Source of the DNA: Tolypeutes matacus
Lineage: Eukaryota > Chordata > Mammalia > Cingulata > Chlamyphoridae
DNA: 64,000 nt
NCBI GenBank assembly: GCA_026826555.1
Contig: JAKSZT010040190.1
Coordinates: 1,335,150-1,399,149 of the forward strand
Direction of reading: 5' to 3'
Under the pieces are notes generated by a model. The model searched no databases. It saw nothing but the letters and a program-made list of their open reading frames with translations, and had not been told where the DNA came from. Numbering within the stretch: the first letter of the stretch is position 1; each line of letters starts with the position of its first letter. Below, in pieces: positions 12,058-24,560 of the stretch. Position numbers and translations under genes: made by a program.

Positions 12058-12255
12058 CGGGAAGCGGCTGTGGCTCAATCAGTAGGGCTCCCGTTTACCA
12101 TATGGGAGGCCCCGGGTTCGGTTCCCAGGGCCTCCTGGTGAAGGCAGGCCTGCCCGCACGGCGTGGTTAGCTGACCCAGCGAACACAAGCAGCAAGGGGG
12201 GGATAAATGAATAAATAAATAAAATCTTTAAAAAAAAGAAAAAAAAAAAAAAAAA
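12058..12255 (+). mobile_element. Full-length tRNA-derived DAS-type SINE
   Basis: Single tRNA-like head with box A GTGGCTCAATCAG and box B GGTTCGGTTCC, a tRNA-unrelated body, (AATA)n and a poly(A) tail. A perfect 12-bp target duplication AAACTCTCCCCA lies at 12046-12057 and 12256-12267. The sharp ends and perfect duplication point to a relatively recent insertion. Confidence 0.92.
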
Positions 12256-13508
12256 AACTCTCCCCAGTTCAAGATGAATATGTAGATTCCTAGATTTTTT
12301 GGCAAGATTTTTTAAATGATTCAAAATTTTTAAGGTATCTTCTGTCCAGGATTTATATTTATATGCTCTAATATGTAGTACCATACTAATCTTTCCAGAT
12401 TAGTCAATCTGGGAAAAATGTTTATAATTAAGAAATATGTTAGTATATATAATATGAAAATAGTCTACACAAAATCCAATAAAAATATAAATAACATCAT
12501 AGAAAAAATGCCAAATAATATGGAAAACTAAGAATAGCAAATCTAATATAAGAAAGATCTATGGTTGACAAAGATGGCAGCATAAGGTGCTCTAGGGTCT
12601 GTTCCCCCACAGGATCTTCAAACACTTAGCAAAAACTGACAGAGCCATCTTCCTCAGAGCTACGGAAAACAGTTAAAGAGTTTCAATAACTGGGCAAGTG
12701 CCAAATCAAGAAAAAAGCAACTTAAAACTGTCAGGAAAGCCCATTTCGACCTTGCTGGCCTCTCTCCAGCACCCTCTCTGGGGTTCTGGCCCTGTTCTGT
12801 GGGGAAACCGAGTATCCCTTATGTGCCCACTGGATGCCTGTATGTCTGTGCCAGTCTTTCTGGTGGTGGCATGAAGGAATGAGCCAGTACACTTGTCTCC
12901 AGTTTGCTGTCCCAGAACTTGCCCTACACAAAGAAGCTAAATAAGTGTAAGAAATAATCAAATAGAAGCAGCTTGGGGCAGAGGATTACCAGATTCAAGA
13001 TGTACAATAGAGCACCTAGGGAAGGGGAAATCTAGTCCAGTGTGGGAATAAAGGCATTCAGGTTCCTGTAAGTGGCAAAATTCCTATGGCCATGAGAGCA
13101 TGCCCAGGACAAGAAACATGCTCAGTAAAGACCAGATAAGACCCAGCATTTTCACCTCAGACTGGTATTCTTCCTGGGAGGGCTAAACTCTGAAGGAGAG
13201 CACCAGTCAACATAGAACCAATGCGCAAAGACTGTGAAAGATGTTTTTTGAATTGGCTTATTTCTTTTGTTAGCTCCTGCACTCAAGGAAATCTTTGTCA
13301 TTTCACTATCTCAATACAAACTTGAGGAACAGATAACTCAGGGCCTAAATTCCAGAGTTACTACATTAAAATATTAAAATATACAGTGTACAACAAAAGA
13401 TTACAAGACAAACAAAGAAACGGATATGCTAGCCCATCCAAATGAACAAGATAAAATGACAGAAACTATCAATGAAGAACAGCAGACTTTGTAAATACCA
13501 GGTGAAGG

Positions 13509-13752
13509 GAGAGGATGTGACTCAAGAAGTTGAGTGCCCACCTCCCACATGGGAGGTCCTGGGTACGGCTCCCAGTGCCTCCTGAAAAAACAAAAACAAG
13601 CAACAAGCAAAAAAACAAATGAAAAAACCAACTCAGAGAAGCCAATGTGGCTCAGTGGTTGAGTGCCGGCTTCCTACATACAAGGTCTGGGATTCAATCC
13701 ATGGGTCCCAGTACCTAAAACAACAACAACAAACAAACAAACAAACAAAAAA
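13509..13752 (+). mobile_element. Dimeric tRNA-derived DAS-type SINE inside L1
   Basis: Two tRNA-like heads (about 13510 and 13643) separated by an A/C-rich linker, ending in (CAA)n/(CAAA)n. A 10-bp target duplication CAGGTGAAGG lies at 13499-13508 and 13753-13762. Same architecture as the copies at 7631 and 28191. Confidence 0.88.
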
Positions 13753-13902
13753 CAGGTGAAGGCCTTTAAAAAATGAACTTAAATATGCTCAAAGAGATAA
13801 AAGAAAAAAGCAGAAAGAACTAAAAGATATCAGGAAAATGATATAGCTCAATATTGAGATATATCTCAGTAAAGACAGAGAAATTATAAAAAAAGGAACC
13901 AA

Positions 13903-13950
13903 GGTAGTCCTGGGTTCAATCCCCAGTACCTCCTAAAAAAAAAAAAAAAA
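13903..13950 (+). mobile_element. 5'-truncated SINE of only 48 bp with exact target duplication
   Basis: Contains only the box B region (GGGTTCAATCCCCAG), the 'tacctcct' joint and a poly(A) run. The flanks are a perfect 12-bp duplication AAAAGGAACCAA (13891-13902 and 13951-13962), proving a complete, very short retrotransposition event and not a random relic. Confidence 0.85.
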
Positions 13951-16349
13951 AAAAGGAACCAAACAAAACCACAATAAGTGAAATTTAAAAATTCCCAAGA
14001 GCATTTTAATAGCAGATTAGAAACTGGCAAAAGAAACAATCAGTGAAGTTGAAGATAAAACAATTTTTTGATGTTGAAGATAAAACAATTGAAATTATTC
14101 AGGCTGAGGAGTAGAAAGATAAAAGAATGAAGAAAAGTAAACAAAGCCTAAGAGACCTGTGGACACCATCAAGCATACCAATATATGCATTACTGGAGCC
14201 GAGAAGAAAGAGAGAAAGGGACAGGAGGAATATCCAAATAACTAATAGCAGAAAACTTCTCAAATTTATGAAAGACATGAATATACATGTTCAAGAAACC
14301 CAATGAACCCCAAAGAAGATAAACTTGAAGAGATCTAGGCCCAGACATACTATAATAAAATGGTTGTATGACAAAGGCAAAGAGAAAATTCTGAAAGCTG
14401 CAAAATTAAAGCAATGTATCATGTACAAGGGAGCCCAGATAAGATTAAGTGCCAATTTTCGTCAGAAACCATGGAGGCAAAAAGGCAGAGTGCTGAAATA
14501 TTTAAAGCACTGAAAGAAAAATAATTGCCAAGCAAGAATTTTATATCCAAGAACATTGTCTTTCAAAAATGAGGAAGAGATTAAGAAATATTGTGATAAG
14601 GAAAAGCTGAGGGAATACATCATCACTAGACCTGCCCTAAGCAAAGCTAAAGACGGTTCTTCAGACTGAAAGGAAAGGACACCAGGCAGAAGATCAAAGA
14701 ACACCAAGCACAGAGAAATAATAGTCTCTGGTTAAGGTTGCTACATGGAAACCATAAATGCTAGTATTGTATTTTTGGTATTTATTAGTTTTTTACTTCT
14801 TACAGGTTTAAAATGCAAATGCATGTAAAATAATGATAAACCTATGATTTTGGACATGCAATGTATAAAGATATAATTTGTAACAAGTAAAAAAAGAGCA
14901 ATGGAAGGGTATAGAAACAGAGGTTGTATAAGCTATTGAAGTAAAGTTGGTATCAAATCAAATGAAAGTGTTATAAAATCAGGATGTTAAATTTAAGCCC
15001 CAGAGTAAGCACAAGAAAATATCTGAAAATTATACACAGAAGGAAATAAGAAGTGACAGAAAATGATTCACTACAAAAGATCAAATAAATACAAAAGTAG
15101 GCAGTAATTGAAGAATTGAGGGACAAAAAAGGTATAAGACTTACAAAGACAAAGTACAAAATGTCTGAAGAAAATCCTGCATTAGCAGTAGTTACTTTAA
15201 ATTTAAATGAATTAAACTCTCCAATCAAAAGGCAGAGATAGGCAGAATGGAAAAAAAGCATAACCCAATGATATGGTGTTTATAAAAGACTTACCTTAAA
15301 TTCAAAGTCACAAGTAGCTTGATGAAAAAAAAAAACAAAACAAAAACAAAAACAAAAAACTCTGTGCGAATAGTAACCAACAGAGAGCTGGGATAACTAT
15401 ACTAATAGCAGGTAAAATACACGTTCAGAGGACTTCCTGGAAGATAGCAGTCTAGAAAGACATGAAACACTCTTCTCCAGAAAAATAGCTAGAGGACAGT
15501 CTGAAAAGGCCTAGAAAAAGATCTTCTAGGGTTTTGGACACCAGGTAGAACACTGGACATCTTCCAGAATAGAGAGGGACAAAGGAGGGGAATTGCAACA
15601 GCAAAACCGTGAGTTGAAACCAGCGGCTGCTGCTGCTGGCACCCTTCCTCCACATGAAAGACACTATAGAATTCTCAGGCCTCTGAGCCGGCTACAGACA
15701 AAGGGGCTCCTGGGATCCACTGCCCTAGGAAAGGAGAGAGAGGGGGACACAACCTAAGGCTGACTCAGCCTTTGACCCACAAATTTGGTCTGCTGTGTCC
15801 CAGGAGCCCTTCCAGGCTGAGTGGGGCCGTGCCATTGCTTGCCTTGGGAGCCTGCAAGGAACTAAAGAAATCCAACCCTCCCAATCTCCTTCTCTACTAA
15901 CCAGGACTGATTGTTGAGGATGCAGAGGGGAGTGGAATTATTTACTACCAGGAGAAAAGGGAAGGGGCTGTCAGAGAAGCCTGGAGAACTGTCTCTGAGA
16001 AAGTTTGAATTACAGGGCTATTAGCTTAGCCTCCAGGCAGGAAACTCTATCACATTGATCCATTCTGTTAACAGCAAAAACACTCCCATAGGGCCTTGAA
16101 CACTGATAAAGAGCACCATCTGCTGGCAGACCAACGTAGTGCACATGAGAAAATTAAAAATTAATACATTAGAGAGGCTTTTTCTGGCCTTTATAGCCTC
16201 CCTTCCAAGGCCCTAGGAAGCAGGTCTGCAACCCATTACCAGGTCCAGAGCCCAGTTTTGAGCAACTAGCAGGGACAATCCTAATTATACAGGTTGAACC
16301 AAGAATCAAAGAGCAGTAGTAACACACAGCCTCCCATCACTAAATCTCT

Positions 16350-17386
16350 ATGAAAGACAAAGAAATTGAGCATCTGAGTAAACTACATTCTAATCAAATG
16401 TCTAGACATCAACAAAAAATTATGAGCCATACTAAGAAAATGGAAGACATGGCCCAAGAAAAGAAATATAGCATAGCCCCAGAAGAGATGCAAGATTTGA
16501 GAGAACTAATTAATGAGATATGCACAAATTTCCAAAATCAAATTAATGAGTTGAAAGACAACATGGCTAAGGAGATTAATGATATCAAGAAGACATTAAG
16601 CAAGCACAAAGATAAATTTGAAATCCTGAACAGAAAAGTAACAGAGCTCATGGGAATGAAAGACACAATAGGTGAGATAAAAGAAACACACTAGAGGTAT
16701 ATAACATCAGACTTGAAAAGACAGAAGAAAAAATAAGTGATACCAAAGACAGAACAGCTGAAACTGAAGAGAGAAAAGAATATATAGAGAAAAGAATAGG
16801 AAAAATGAGCAGGGGTTCAGGGAATTGAATGACAACACAAAATGCAACAATATACATGTCATGGGAGTTCCAGAAGGAGAAGAGAAGAGAAGAGAAGAGA
16901 AAAGGGGCAGAAAGAGTAGTTGAGGAAATAATAGCTGAAAATTTCCCAACTCTCATGAAAGAAATGAACTTACATGTCTAAGAAGTTCACCGTATCCCAA
17001 TCAGAATAAATCTGAACAGACCTACTCCAAGACACATACTACTCAGAATGTCAAATGCCCAAGATAAAGGGAAAATTCTGAGAGCAGCAAGGGAGAAGCA
17101 AACTATCATGTACAAGGGACACCAAGTAAGACTTAGTGCAGATTTCTCATCAGAAACCATGAAGGCGAAAAGACAGTGGTATGATACAATTAGAAGCCTG
17201 AAAGAGAATAACCGCCAGCTGAGAATTCTATATCCAGCAAAATTGTCCTTCAAATATGAAAATGAGTATAAAATATTCACAAACAAACAGAAACTAAGAC
17301 TGTTCATAAAAAAGAGCTCACCTTTGCAGGAAATGTTAAAGGAAGCCTTAGAGCCTGAAAGAAAAACACAGGAGAGAGAGGCTTAG
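16350..17386 (+). pseudogene. L1 ORF1 remnant (RNA-binding chaperone), broken
   Basis: ORF1p normally forms trimers through a coiled coil and binds L1 RNA. Here 16350-16694 encodes a Lys/Glu-rich heptad-like stretch (from ELINEICTNFQNQINELKDN on) and stops at 16692. After a disturbed stretch, 17048-17386 encodes the C-terminal domain with the family signature YKGHQVRLSADFSSET and RILYPAKLSFKYE. The two parts are out of continuous frame. Family knowledge identifies the domains. The damage is seen directly. Confidence 0.8.
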
Positions 17387-17560
17387 AGGACAGTATAGAA
17401 GAAAGAATAGCAGAAAGGATAACCAAAAGGGTAAAAAGACAAAAATATGATATGACATATATATGAAAACCAAATAATAAAATGGTGGAAGTAAATAATG
17501 CATTTATAGTCATATCATTGAATGCGAATGGATTAAACTTGCCAATCAAAAGATATAGGC

Positions 17561-17912
17561 CAGAAAGCGAATGTGGCTTAACCAGTTAGGTGCCCACCTA
17601 CCACATGGGAGGTCCAATGTTCGGGTCCTGGTGCCTCCTAAAAGAAGATGAGCAGACACTGCCTCCAGCTGCAGTGAGCTAGACTCCACCTCCCACTGCA
17701 ATGAGCAGATGCCACAAGCCAGCAGATGCTGCAAGCTGCAGGGAGCAGATGTGGCTCAGGCTGTTGGGTACTCACCTCTCAGGTGGGAGGTCTCAGTTTG
17801 GTTCCCGGTGCCTCCTGGAGAAGACAAGCAAACAATGAGCAGACAGATGGGAGAACCATCAAGGGGAGGGGGGTAAACAAAGAAAAATAAAGTAAATAAA
17901 TGCATATTTAAA
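17561..17912 (+). mobile_element. Two-headed DAS-type SINE inside L1 ORF2
   Basis: Heads at about 17564 and 17743, each with GTGGCT box A and a box B, separated by a spacer of repeated CAGATGC-type motifs; A-rich tail. A 13-bp target duplication AAAAGATATAGGC lies at 17548-17560 and 17913-17925, cleanly splitting the endonuclease coding sequence. The spacer differs from the A/C-rich linker of the other dimers, so this is a different subfamily or an independent dimer. Confidence 0.88.
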
Positions 17913-18876
17913 AAAAGATATAGGCTGACAGAATGGATAAAAAAACATGAGCTATCCATATGCTGCTTACAAGAGACTCATCTTAGACCCAGGGATACAA
18001 ACTGACTGAAAGTGAAAGGTTGGAAAAAGATACACAAATAGTAACCAAAAAAAGAGCAGGGGTAGCTATACTAATATCAGACAAAATAGATTTTAAATGA
18101 AAAAAATTATGAGATACAGATGGTCATTATATTTTAATAAAAGGGAAAATCCAACAGGAAGATAAAACAGTTGTAAATATCTATACACCTAACCAGGGTG
18201 CCCCAAAATACATGAGACAAACTCTGGCAAAACTGAAGGGAGAAATAGACATCTCTACAATAATTATTGGAGACTTCAACACACCACTCACATCATTAGA
18301 CAGAACAACTAGACAGAAGATCAACAAGGAAACAGAGAACTTGAACAATGATAAACAAGTTAGACCTAACAGACATATACAGAACACTGCATCCAAACTC
18401 AGCAGGTTATACATTCTTCTCAAGTGCCCATGGATCTTTCTAGAGGATAGACCACATGTTAGGACACAATACAGTTCTCAATAAATATAAAAAGACTGAA
18501 ATTACACTAAACACCTTCTAAGATCATACTGGAATGAAACTGGAAATCAATAACAGAAAGGAAAAAAGTAAATTTGCAAATGTGTGGAGACTGAACAACA
18601 CACTCCTAAATCATCAGTGGGTCAAAGAAGAAATTTCAAGTGAAATCAGTAAATATATTGAGACAAATGGAAACAAGAATACAACTTATCAAAACTTATG
18701 GGATACAGTGAAGGCAGTCTTGAGAGGGAAATTTATAGCCCTAAAAAAGAAGAAAGAGCCAAACTCAAAGATCTAACTGTACAGCTAGAGAAACTAGAAA
18801 AAGAATAGTAAACCAATTCCAAAGCAAGCAGAAGGAAAAAAATAATAAAGATTAGAGTAGAAATAAATTAAATTGA

Positions 18877-18902
18877 GAACAACAACAACAACAACAACAA
18901 AC
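18877..18902 (+). repeat. (AAC)n microsatellite within L1 ORF2
   Basis: About eight AAC units embedded in the reverse transcriptase-upstream region of the L1. Confidence 0.8.
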
Positions 18903-19881
18903 AATAGAGAAAATCAGCAAAACCAAAAGCTGGTTCTTTGAGAAGATCCATAAAATTGACAAACCCCTAGCTAGGATAACTAAGAAAAAAAGGGAGAAGA
19001 TACAAATAAATACAATCAGAAATGAAAGCAGGGAAGTTATGACTGACCCCGCAGAAATAAAAAAGGATCATAAGAGGATATTACAAAAAACTGTATGCCA
19101 ACAAACTAGACAACCTAGATGAAATGGACAAATTCCTAAAAATATGCAAACAACCTACTGATGCTACAAGAAATACAAGAACTTAACAAACCAATCACAT
19201 TTAAAGATATTGAATCAGCCATCAAAAATCTACCAGAAAACAAAAGTCCAGGACTGGATGGCTTCACAGGTGAATTCTACCAAGCATTTCAAAAAGAATT
19301 AACATCAATCCTGTTTAAACTCTTCCAAAAAATTAAAGAGGAAGGAAAATTACTCAACACATTTTAGGAAGCCAACATCACTCTAATACCAAAGCCAGAT
19401 AAAGATACTAAAAGAAAAGAAAATTACAGACCAATCTCTCTAATGAACATAGATGCAAAAATTTTTAACAAAATAATTGCAAAATCAAATCCAATAGCAT
19501 ATCGAAAGACTTATACATCACGACCAAGTGGGATTTATTCCTGGTATTCAAGGCTGGTTCAACATAAGAAAATCAATCAACACAATACACCACATTAACA
19601 AAATGAAGGGGAAAAAACACATGATCATCTTGATGGATGCAGAAAAGGCATTCGACAAAATTTAGCATCATTTCTTGATAAAAACACTTCAAAAGATAGG
19701 AATAGGAGGAAGATTCTTCCATATGATAAAAGGCATATATGAAAAACCCACAGCCAACATCATACTCAATGGGGAAAGGTTAAAGCTTTTCCTCTAAGAT
19801 CGGGAACAAGACAAGGATGCCCACTGTCACCATTGTTATTCAGTATTGTACTAGAAGTTCTAGCTACAGCAGTTAGACAAG

Positions 19882-19910
19882 AAAAATAAATAAATAAATA
19901 AATAAATAAA
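19882..19910 (+). repeat. (AAAT)n microsatellite within L1 reverse transcriptase region
   Basis: About seven AAAT/AATA units just before the FADD motif. Because the period is four, TAA falls in all three frames. Confidence 0.85.
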
Positions 19911-22900
19911 GGCATCCAAATAGGAAAAGAGGAAGTAAAACTCTCACTATTCGCAGATGACATGATCCTATATTTAGAAAATTCTGAAATATCTACAACA
20001 AAGCTTATTGAGCTAATAAATGAGATCAGCAAAGTGGCAGGATATGAGATCAATATGCAGAAATGAGTAATGCTTTTGTACACTAGTATTGAACAGTCTG
20101 AGGAGGAAATCAGGGGGAAAATTCCATTTACAATAGCAACAAAAAGACTCAAATACCTAGGAATCAATTTAACCAAAGAAGTATGGGACCTATATGCAAA
20201 AAACTACAAAACAATGCTAAAAGAAATTTAAAAAGACCTAAACAAATGGAAAGACATTCCATGTTCATGGATTGGAAGACTAAATTTTACAAAGATGTCA
20301 ATCCTACCTAAACTGATTTATAGATTCAATACAATAGCAAACAAAATTCCAACAGCCTACTTTACAGAATTAGAAAAGGCAATTACCAAATTCATTTGGA
20401 AGGGAAATTGCATCCAAATAGCCAAAAGCATTCTAAAAAAGAAGAGCAACATGGGAGAAATGTCACTGCCTGACCTTGAAACATATTACAAAGCTACATT
20501 GGTCAAAACAGCATGGTACTGGCATAAAGATAGACACATCAATCAGTGGAATAGAATTGAGAGTCCAAAAATAAACCCTCACCTATATGGTCAACTGTTT
20601 TTTGGCAAACCATGTTAATGGGACAAAACAGTCTCTTCAACAAATGGTGCTGGGAGAACTGGTTATCTATAACCAAAAGAATGCAAGAACACCCCCATCT
20701 CACTCCCTCTGCAAAAATTAATTCAAAATGGATCAAGGACCTAAATATAAAAGTGACAGCCATAAAACTCCTGGAAGAAAAAGCATGAGCAGCAAAAGAA
20801 AAAATAGATAAATGGGATCTCCTCAAAATTAAAAACTTTTGCACCTCAAAGGACATTATGAAGAAAATAAAAAGGCAGCCTACCCAATGGGAGAAAATAT
20901 TTGGCAACCATGTATCTGATAGGAACCTAATATCCTGCATGTAAAAAGAAATCCTACACCTAAAAAAATAAAGACAAACAACCCATTTAAAAAATGGGCA
21001 AGTGACCTGAAAAGACACTTCTTCAAGCAAGAAATACAAATGGCTAAAAGCACATGAAAAAATGCTCGACATTGCTAGCTATTAGGGAAATGCAAATCAA
21101 AACTACAATGAGATACCATCTTACACCCATTAGAATGGCGGCTATTAAAAAAACAGCAGACAATAAGTGTTGGAGAAGATGTGGAGGAATGGGAACCCTC
21201 ATCCACTGCTGGTGGGATTGTGGAATGGTCCAACCACTGTGAAGGACAGTTTGGCGGTTCCTCAAAAAACTAACTATAGATCTTCCATATGATCCAGCAA
21301 TTCCACTGCTGGGTATATAGCCAGAAGAATTGAAAGCAAAGCACGAACAGATATATGCACACCAATGTTCATAGTGGCATTGTTCACCATTGCCAAAAGT
21401 TGGAATCAGCCCTGGTGCCCGTGAACAGATGAATGGATAAACAAAATGTGGTACATACATACAATGGAATATTACTCAGCTGTGAGAAGGAATAAAGTGC
21501 TAACACATGGGATAACATGGATGAATCTTGAGGACCTTATGTTGACTGAAACAAGCCAGGCATTGAAGGATGAACAGTACATGAGCTCACTAATATGAAT
21601 TAAGCAAATTGAGCAGACTCAGAGAGCTGTTGTCTGAAAGATAGGTTTACAACAAAGAGAAAGAGAAGAGAAAGTTGTGAGCCATCAACCATACGGACGT
21701 AGTCTATGGTAAAGTGATACAGTGTAGTTGCATATTGAAGGGATAGGACAGGTGGGTAGTTATATTATTGGGTTTGGTGGTACAGCGTCGACAGGTGGGT
21801 AGATTGGGAAGGGTGGGTTAGAATACCCAGAATACTGGGGGGAGGGATGGGAGAGGGACCCGGTGAACGCTTGGGATTTGTGGGTATGAGGTTGAAAGTA
21901 CAGAGGTGGGAATGCTCTTATGGCAATATGACATGGAAGTGTCACTGGTTTAGGGTGTTGGTTGGGGGGACATTTGGGAGAGGGCACATCTGGAGCAGGC
22001 TTCTAGGGAGTGTGTGAGTGTTCATCCTGTCATAATGTGTTGTATCAGTGGGTGGAGACCAACATAATGAGCGGGAAGGAGATGGACTTCCATCTTTGGG
22101 AGAACCGATTCTCTCAGAAATAGACAGGTGGTCGTCTCTTAAGAGCAAGAGCGGTTTCTAATAAGGGAGGACAAACCAGTGTGTCAAGACCTCCTGTTGC
22201 ATGTAACTATGATTCTTGTCATCCAATGAGTCAAGCCAGGGGGTCATCATGGGCCCCGGGGGGATGGGAAGGGAGGAAGAGAATAGATCAAACAGGGGGT
22301 ATTTAGTGGTCAGTGGAAATGTTTTTCATTACCTTACAGTGATGGACACAGGACATGGTAAATATCATCAAAATTTATAAAAGTGTACAGTCTAAAATGC
22401 AAACCATACTATAAACCACTGACAATGTTTAGTAGCTATGTTTCACTATCTGTATAACAGTTATAATAATGCTACTATCCACATACAAAAAGGTTTTAAT
22501 ATGGGGCGAGGAAAGGGGGAGGAGGTTAGATATACGAGAGTCTCTTGTATTCTGTGTGTGACTTTGCTGTGACCTAAAACGTCTTTGCAAATTAAATGAA
22601 AAATAGTGAGACACTGGGGAGTGAGGGGGGAAGGCACCACAGTACAGACTGGACATCAGATAATGCAGTGATAAAAGGCAAAATGTCACAAAATTTTTTT
22701 TAAAAATTTTTTTCCATTTTTTGAATATCCCAATCTTCTAATTTTATTTTATTTTTAGTTTTTTTTTTAAGTTTTCATGTATTTTATCTCTTACATTTAA
22801 ACTTAACGTTATTATTTCATTTTCCTATTACATGTATTTGGCTATTGTATTGGCTTCATCTTTAAAGAAGCTTTAGATAACAGAAGGGTTACAACTGGAG

Positions 22901-24489
22901 TGGGAGAGGATCATTGATGGAGGGTGTCAGGGATGGGGGATGCAGGGGAGGAAGTTCACCTGAACATACATACAAGGTGTATAAAATTGTTCAAATGTTC
23001 ACAGGTCATGGTCACAGTGGGTGGAGAATCACTCAATAAATGAGAGAATACTGAATTCCCAGCCTGGAGAGCTCTGCCACATTCTCCAAGGGAACAGCAA
23101 CAGTCTCTCAAGTGCAGGGGCAGTGTCTGGCAAAGGAGGATGATCCACTGATGGGCCCTTGTTATTGATGACTAGCCTTATGAGTCTTTGCTTTTGAATT
23201 TGAAACTTAGCCTATTGTTATGGGGTGCCTAAGGGTTCCTCCTGAGAGCCTCCTTGTTGCTCAAATGTGGCCTCTCTCTAAGCCACACTCAGCATATGAA
23301 TGCATTACCTTCCCCCCAGAGTGGGACATGACTCCCAGGGATGAGCCTCCCTGGCAACGAGGGACTACTACCAAGTGCCAACTGGCAATATGAATGGAAA
23401 AAGACCTCGAATAAAAGGGGGGAAAAGGTAAAGACATATGAGTTCATATGGCTAAGAGACTTCAAAGTGAATTGGGAGGTTATCCCAGAGGTAACGCTTA
23501 TGAACATCTCAGTAGGACCTCATAGGCTTCCAAAGTGGATATCACCCCAAATAGAGGAGCTCCTGAGGGCTCTGGAGACACCCAGGTCCTATGTCAAGGT
23601 GGATAGCTCCGGAGTTTGGTGCCTTATCAGTGGGCCCTACTTTGGAATCTGTGCTCCTAAGAATGAGAGTTGGACTCAAATATGTCTTCCCTGCACATGG
23701 TTCATCTGTCCCTTCTCTTCAAACCTATACTTGGTGCTGGAGTTTGTAGGTGTACTTCCAGAGACTGGAGTCTTTGGGCTGTCCGTGTGCCAGCTGGGCC
23801 CGGAATGTCGGTGGAGCAGCAACTCCTACTCTACAGCTCAATGGACTCACCCTGGACACCTGGTGGGGAGATGATGATGGATGACGGCCATCCCAGGGAA
23901 TGGAGAGAGTCTGCAGCTGCAGGCAGGATAATCCCATCCATCTTATCCATGGGATATAAGCCCCCCTCACTTGGAGGTGGAGTGGACATCACCATCCCAG
24001 ACTCCTCAGGATTGGGAGAAGAGCTATGGACTAGAGTGGACTTACTGATATTCTGTTATAGACATATTGTGATTCAAGCAATGGAAGAAATTACAACATT
24101 AATGCAGAGCCAGTGGCCACCAGAAGCTCTAGGGGCAGGGAGAGGGAAAAGCAGTTGTAATACAGGGGCTTTTTCGGGACTTGGGAATTATTCTGAGTGA
24201 CTTTGCAATGACAGATATAGGACATTTTATATCATCATATAACATGCAGAACTGTGTGGGAGAGAGTGTGGTCTACAATGTGAACTATGGTCCATGCTTA
24301 ATGGCAAAGCCATGGGATGTGTATAGCCATTGCAGGTGATGTGCCACACTAATGAAGGATGTTTATGTGGGAGGTTGTGGGAGGTGCGGGAAGTAGGGCA
24401 TATGGGAATCCCTGTAATTTTTGTTTAACATTTATGTAATCTAAGTATTTTAAAAATAAAAAATAATCATTAAAAAAAAAAAGAAGAAA

Positions 24490-24560
24490 GAAAAAGAAGA
24501 TCTCAAATCAGAGACCTAAACTCACCCCTAGAGAGAAGTAAACTAGAAATTAACTAGTTT
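24490..24560 (+). mobile_element. L1 ORF2 fragment, probable 3' continuation of the older L1
   Basis: The segment resembles ORF2 sequence at 18740-18810 ('aaaaaagaagaaag', 'ctcaaa...gac/tcta', 'gagaagtaaactagaaa'). It directly follows the poly(A) of the 15.43-24.48 kb L1. About 650 bp of the expected intervening ORF2 sequence is missing. Confidence 0.5.

Larger units (their letters stand above)
12560..15426 (+). mobile_element. Older L1 element, 5' UTR to ORF2 start, interrupted
   Basis: Starts near a YY1-like AAGATGGC motif (12571), typical of L1 5' ends. A 5' UTR and decayed ORF1 follow: about 14320-14560 reads as the ORF1p C-terminal domain (YKGAQIRLSANF-like and a 'kqrvlkylkh' region), and about 15170-15415 is the start of ORF2 (FLNLNELNSPIKRQR-like endonuclease N-terminus). 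Two SINEs (13509 and 13903) are inserted in it. It breaks off at about 15.42 kb where the next L1 begins. A piece of ORF2-like sequence at 24.49-24.56 kb is probably its continuation. All frames carry stops, so it is inactive. Confidence 0.8.
17482..21480 (+). pseudogene. L1 ORF2 remnant (endonuclease and reverse transcriptase), broken
   Basis: The endonuclease N-terminus SLNANGLNLPIKR begins after ATG 17482. It is split by the SINE at 17561-17912 and resumes with CLQETH, whose Glu codon is 17973-17975. Reverse transcriptase landmarks include KSPGLDGFTGEFYQ near 19250 and FADD at 19950-19961. Inactivating changes include a TAG after AEKAFDKI near 19663, an (AAC)n run at 18877-18902, an (AAAT)n expansion at 19882-19910 and further stops. 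The region after the RT contains L1 C-terminal sequence, including a Cys/Trp-rich segment ([18 protein letters not shown]) at about 21165-21220. Confidence 0.85.
15427..24475 (+). mobile_element. Nearly full-length but inactive L1 (xenarthran type)
   Basis: About 9 kb including a 352-bp SINE. 5' UTR from 15427; ORF1 about 16341-17385; ORF2 about 17482-21.5 kb; then an unusually long 3' UTR of about 2.9 kb ending in A-rich sequence after AATAAA-like runs near 24450. The same 3' UTR recurs on the minus strand at 37.8 and 53.7 kb, which confirms the 3' boundary. It sits inside the older L1. Frameshifts, stops and internal microsatellites inactivate both ORFs. No clear target duplication was found. 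Confidence 0.88.

Noticed and set aside
12062..12135. tRNA gene
   Set aside because: Box A and box B are present, but the sequence is the head of a SINE with a poly(A) tail and target duplication. It lacks clean cloverleaf pairing.
23341..24200. Overlapping 177- and 176-codon open frames
   Set aside because: They lie in the L1 3' UTR and have no recognisable domain. Listed only as a finding, not as genes.
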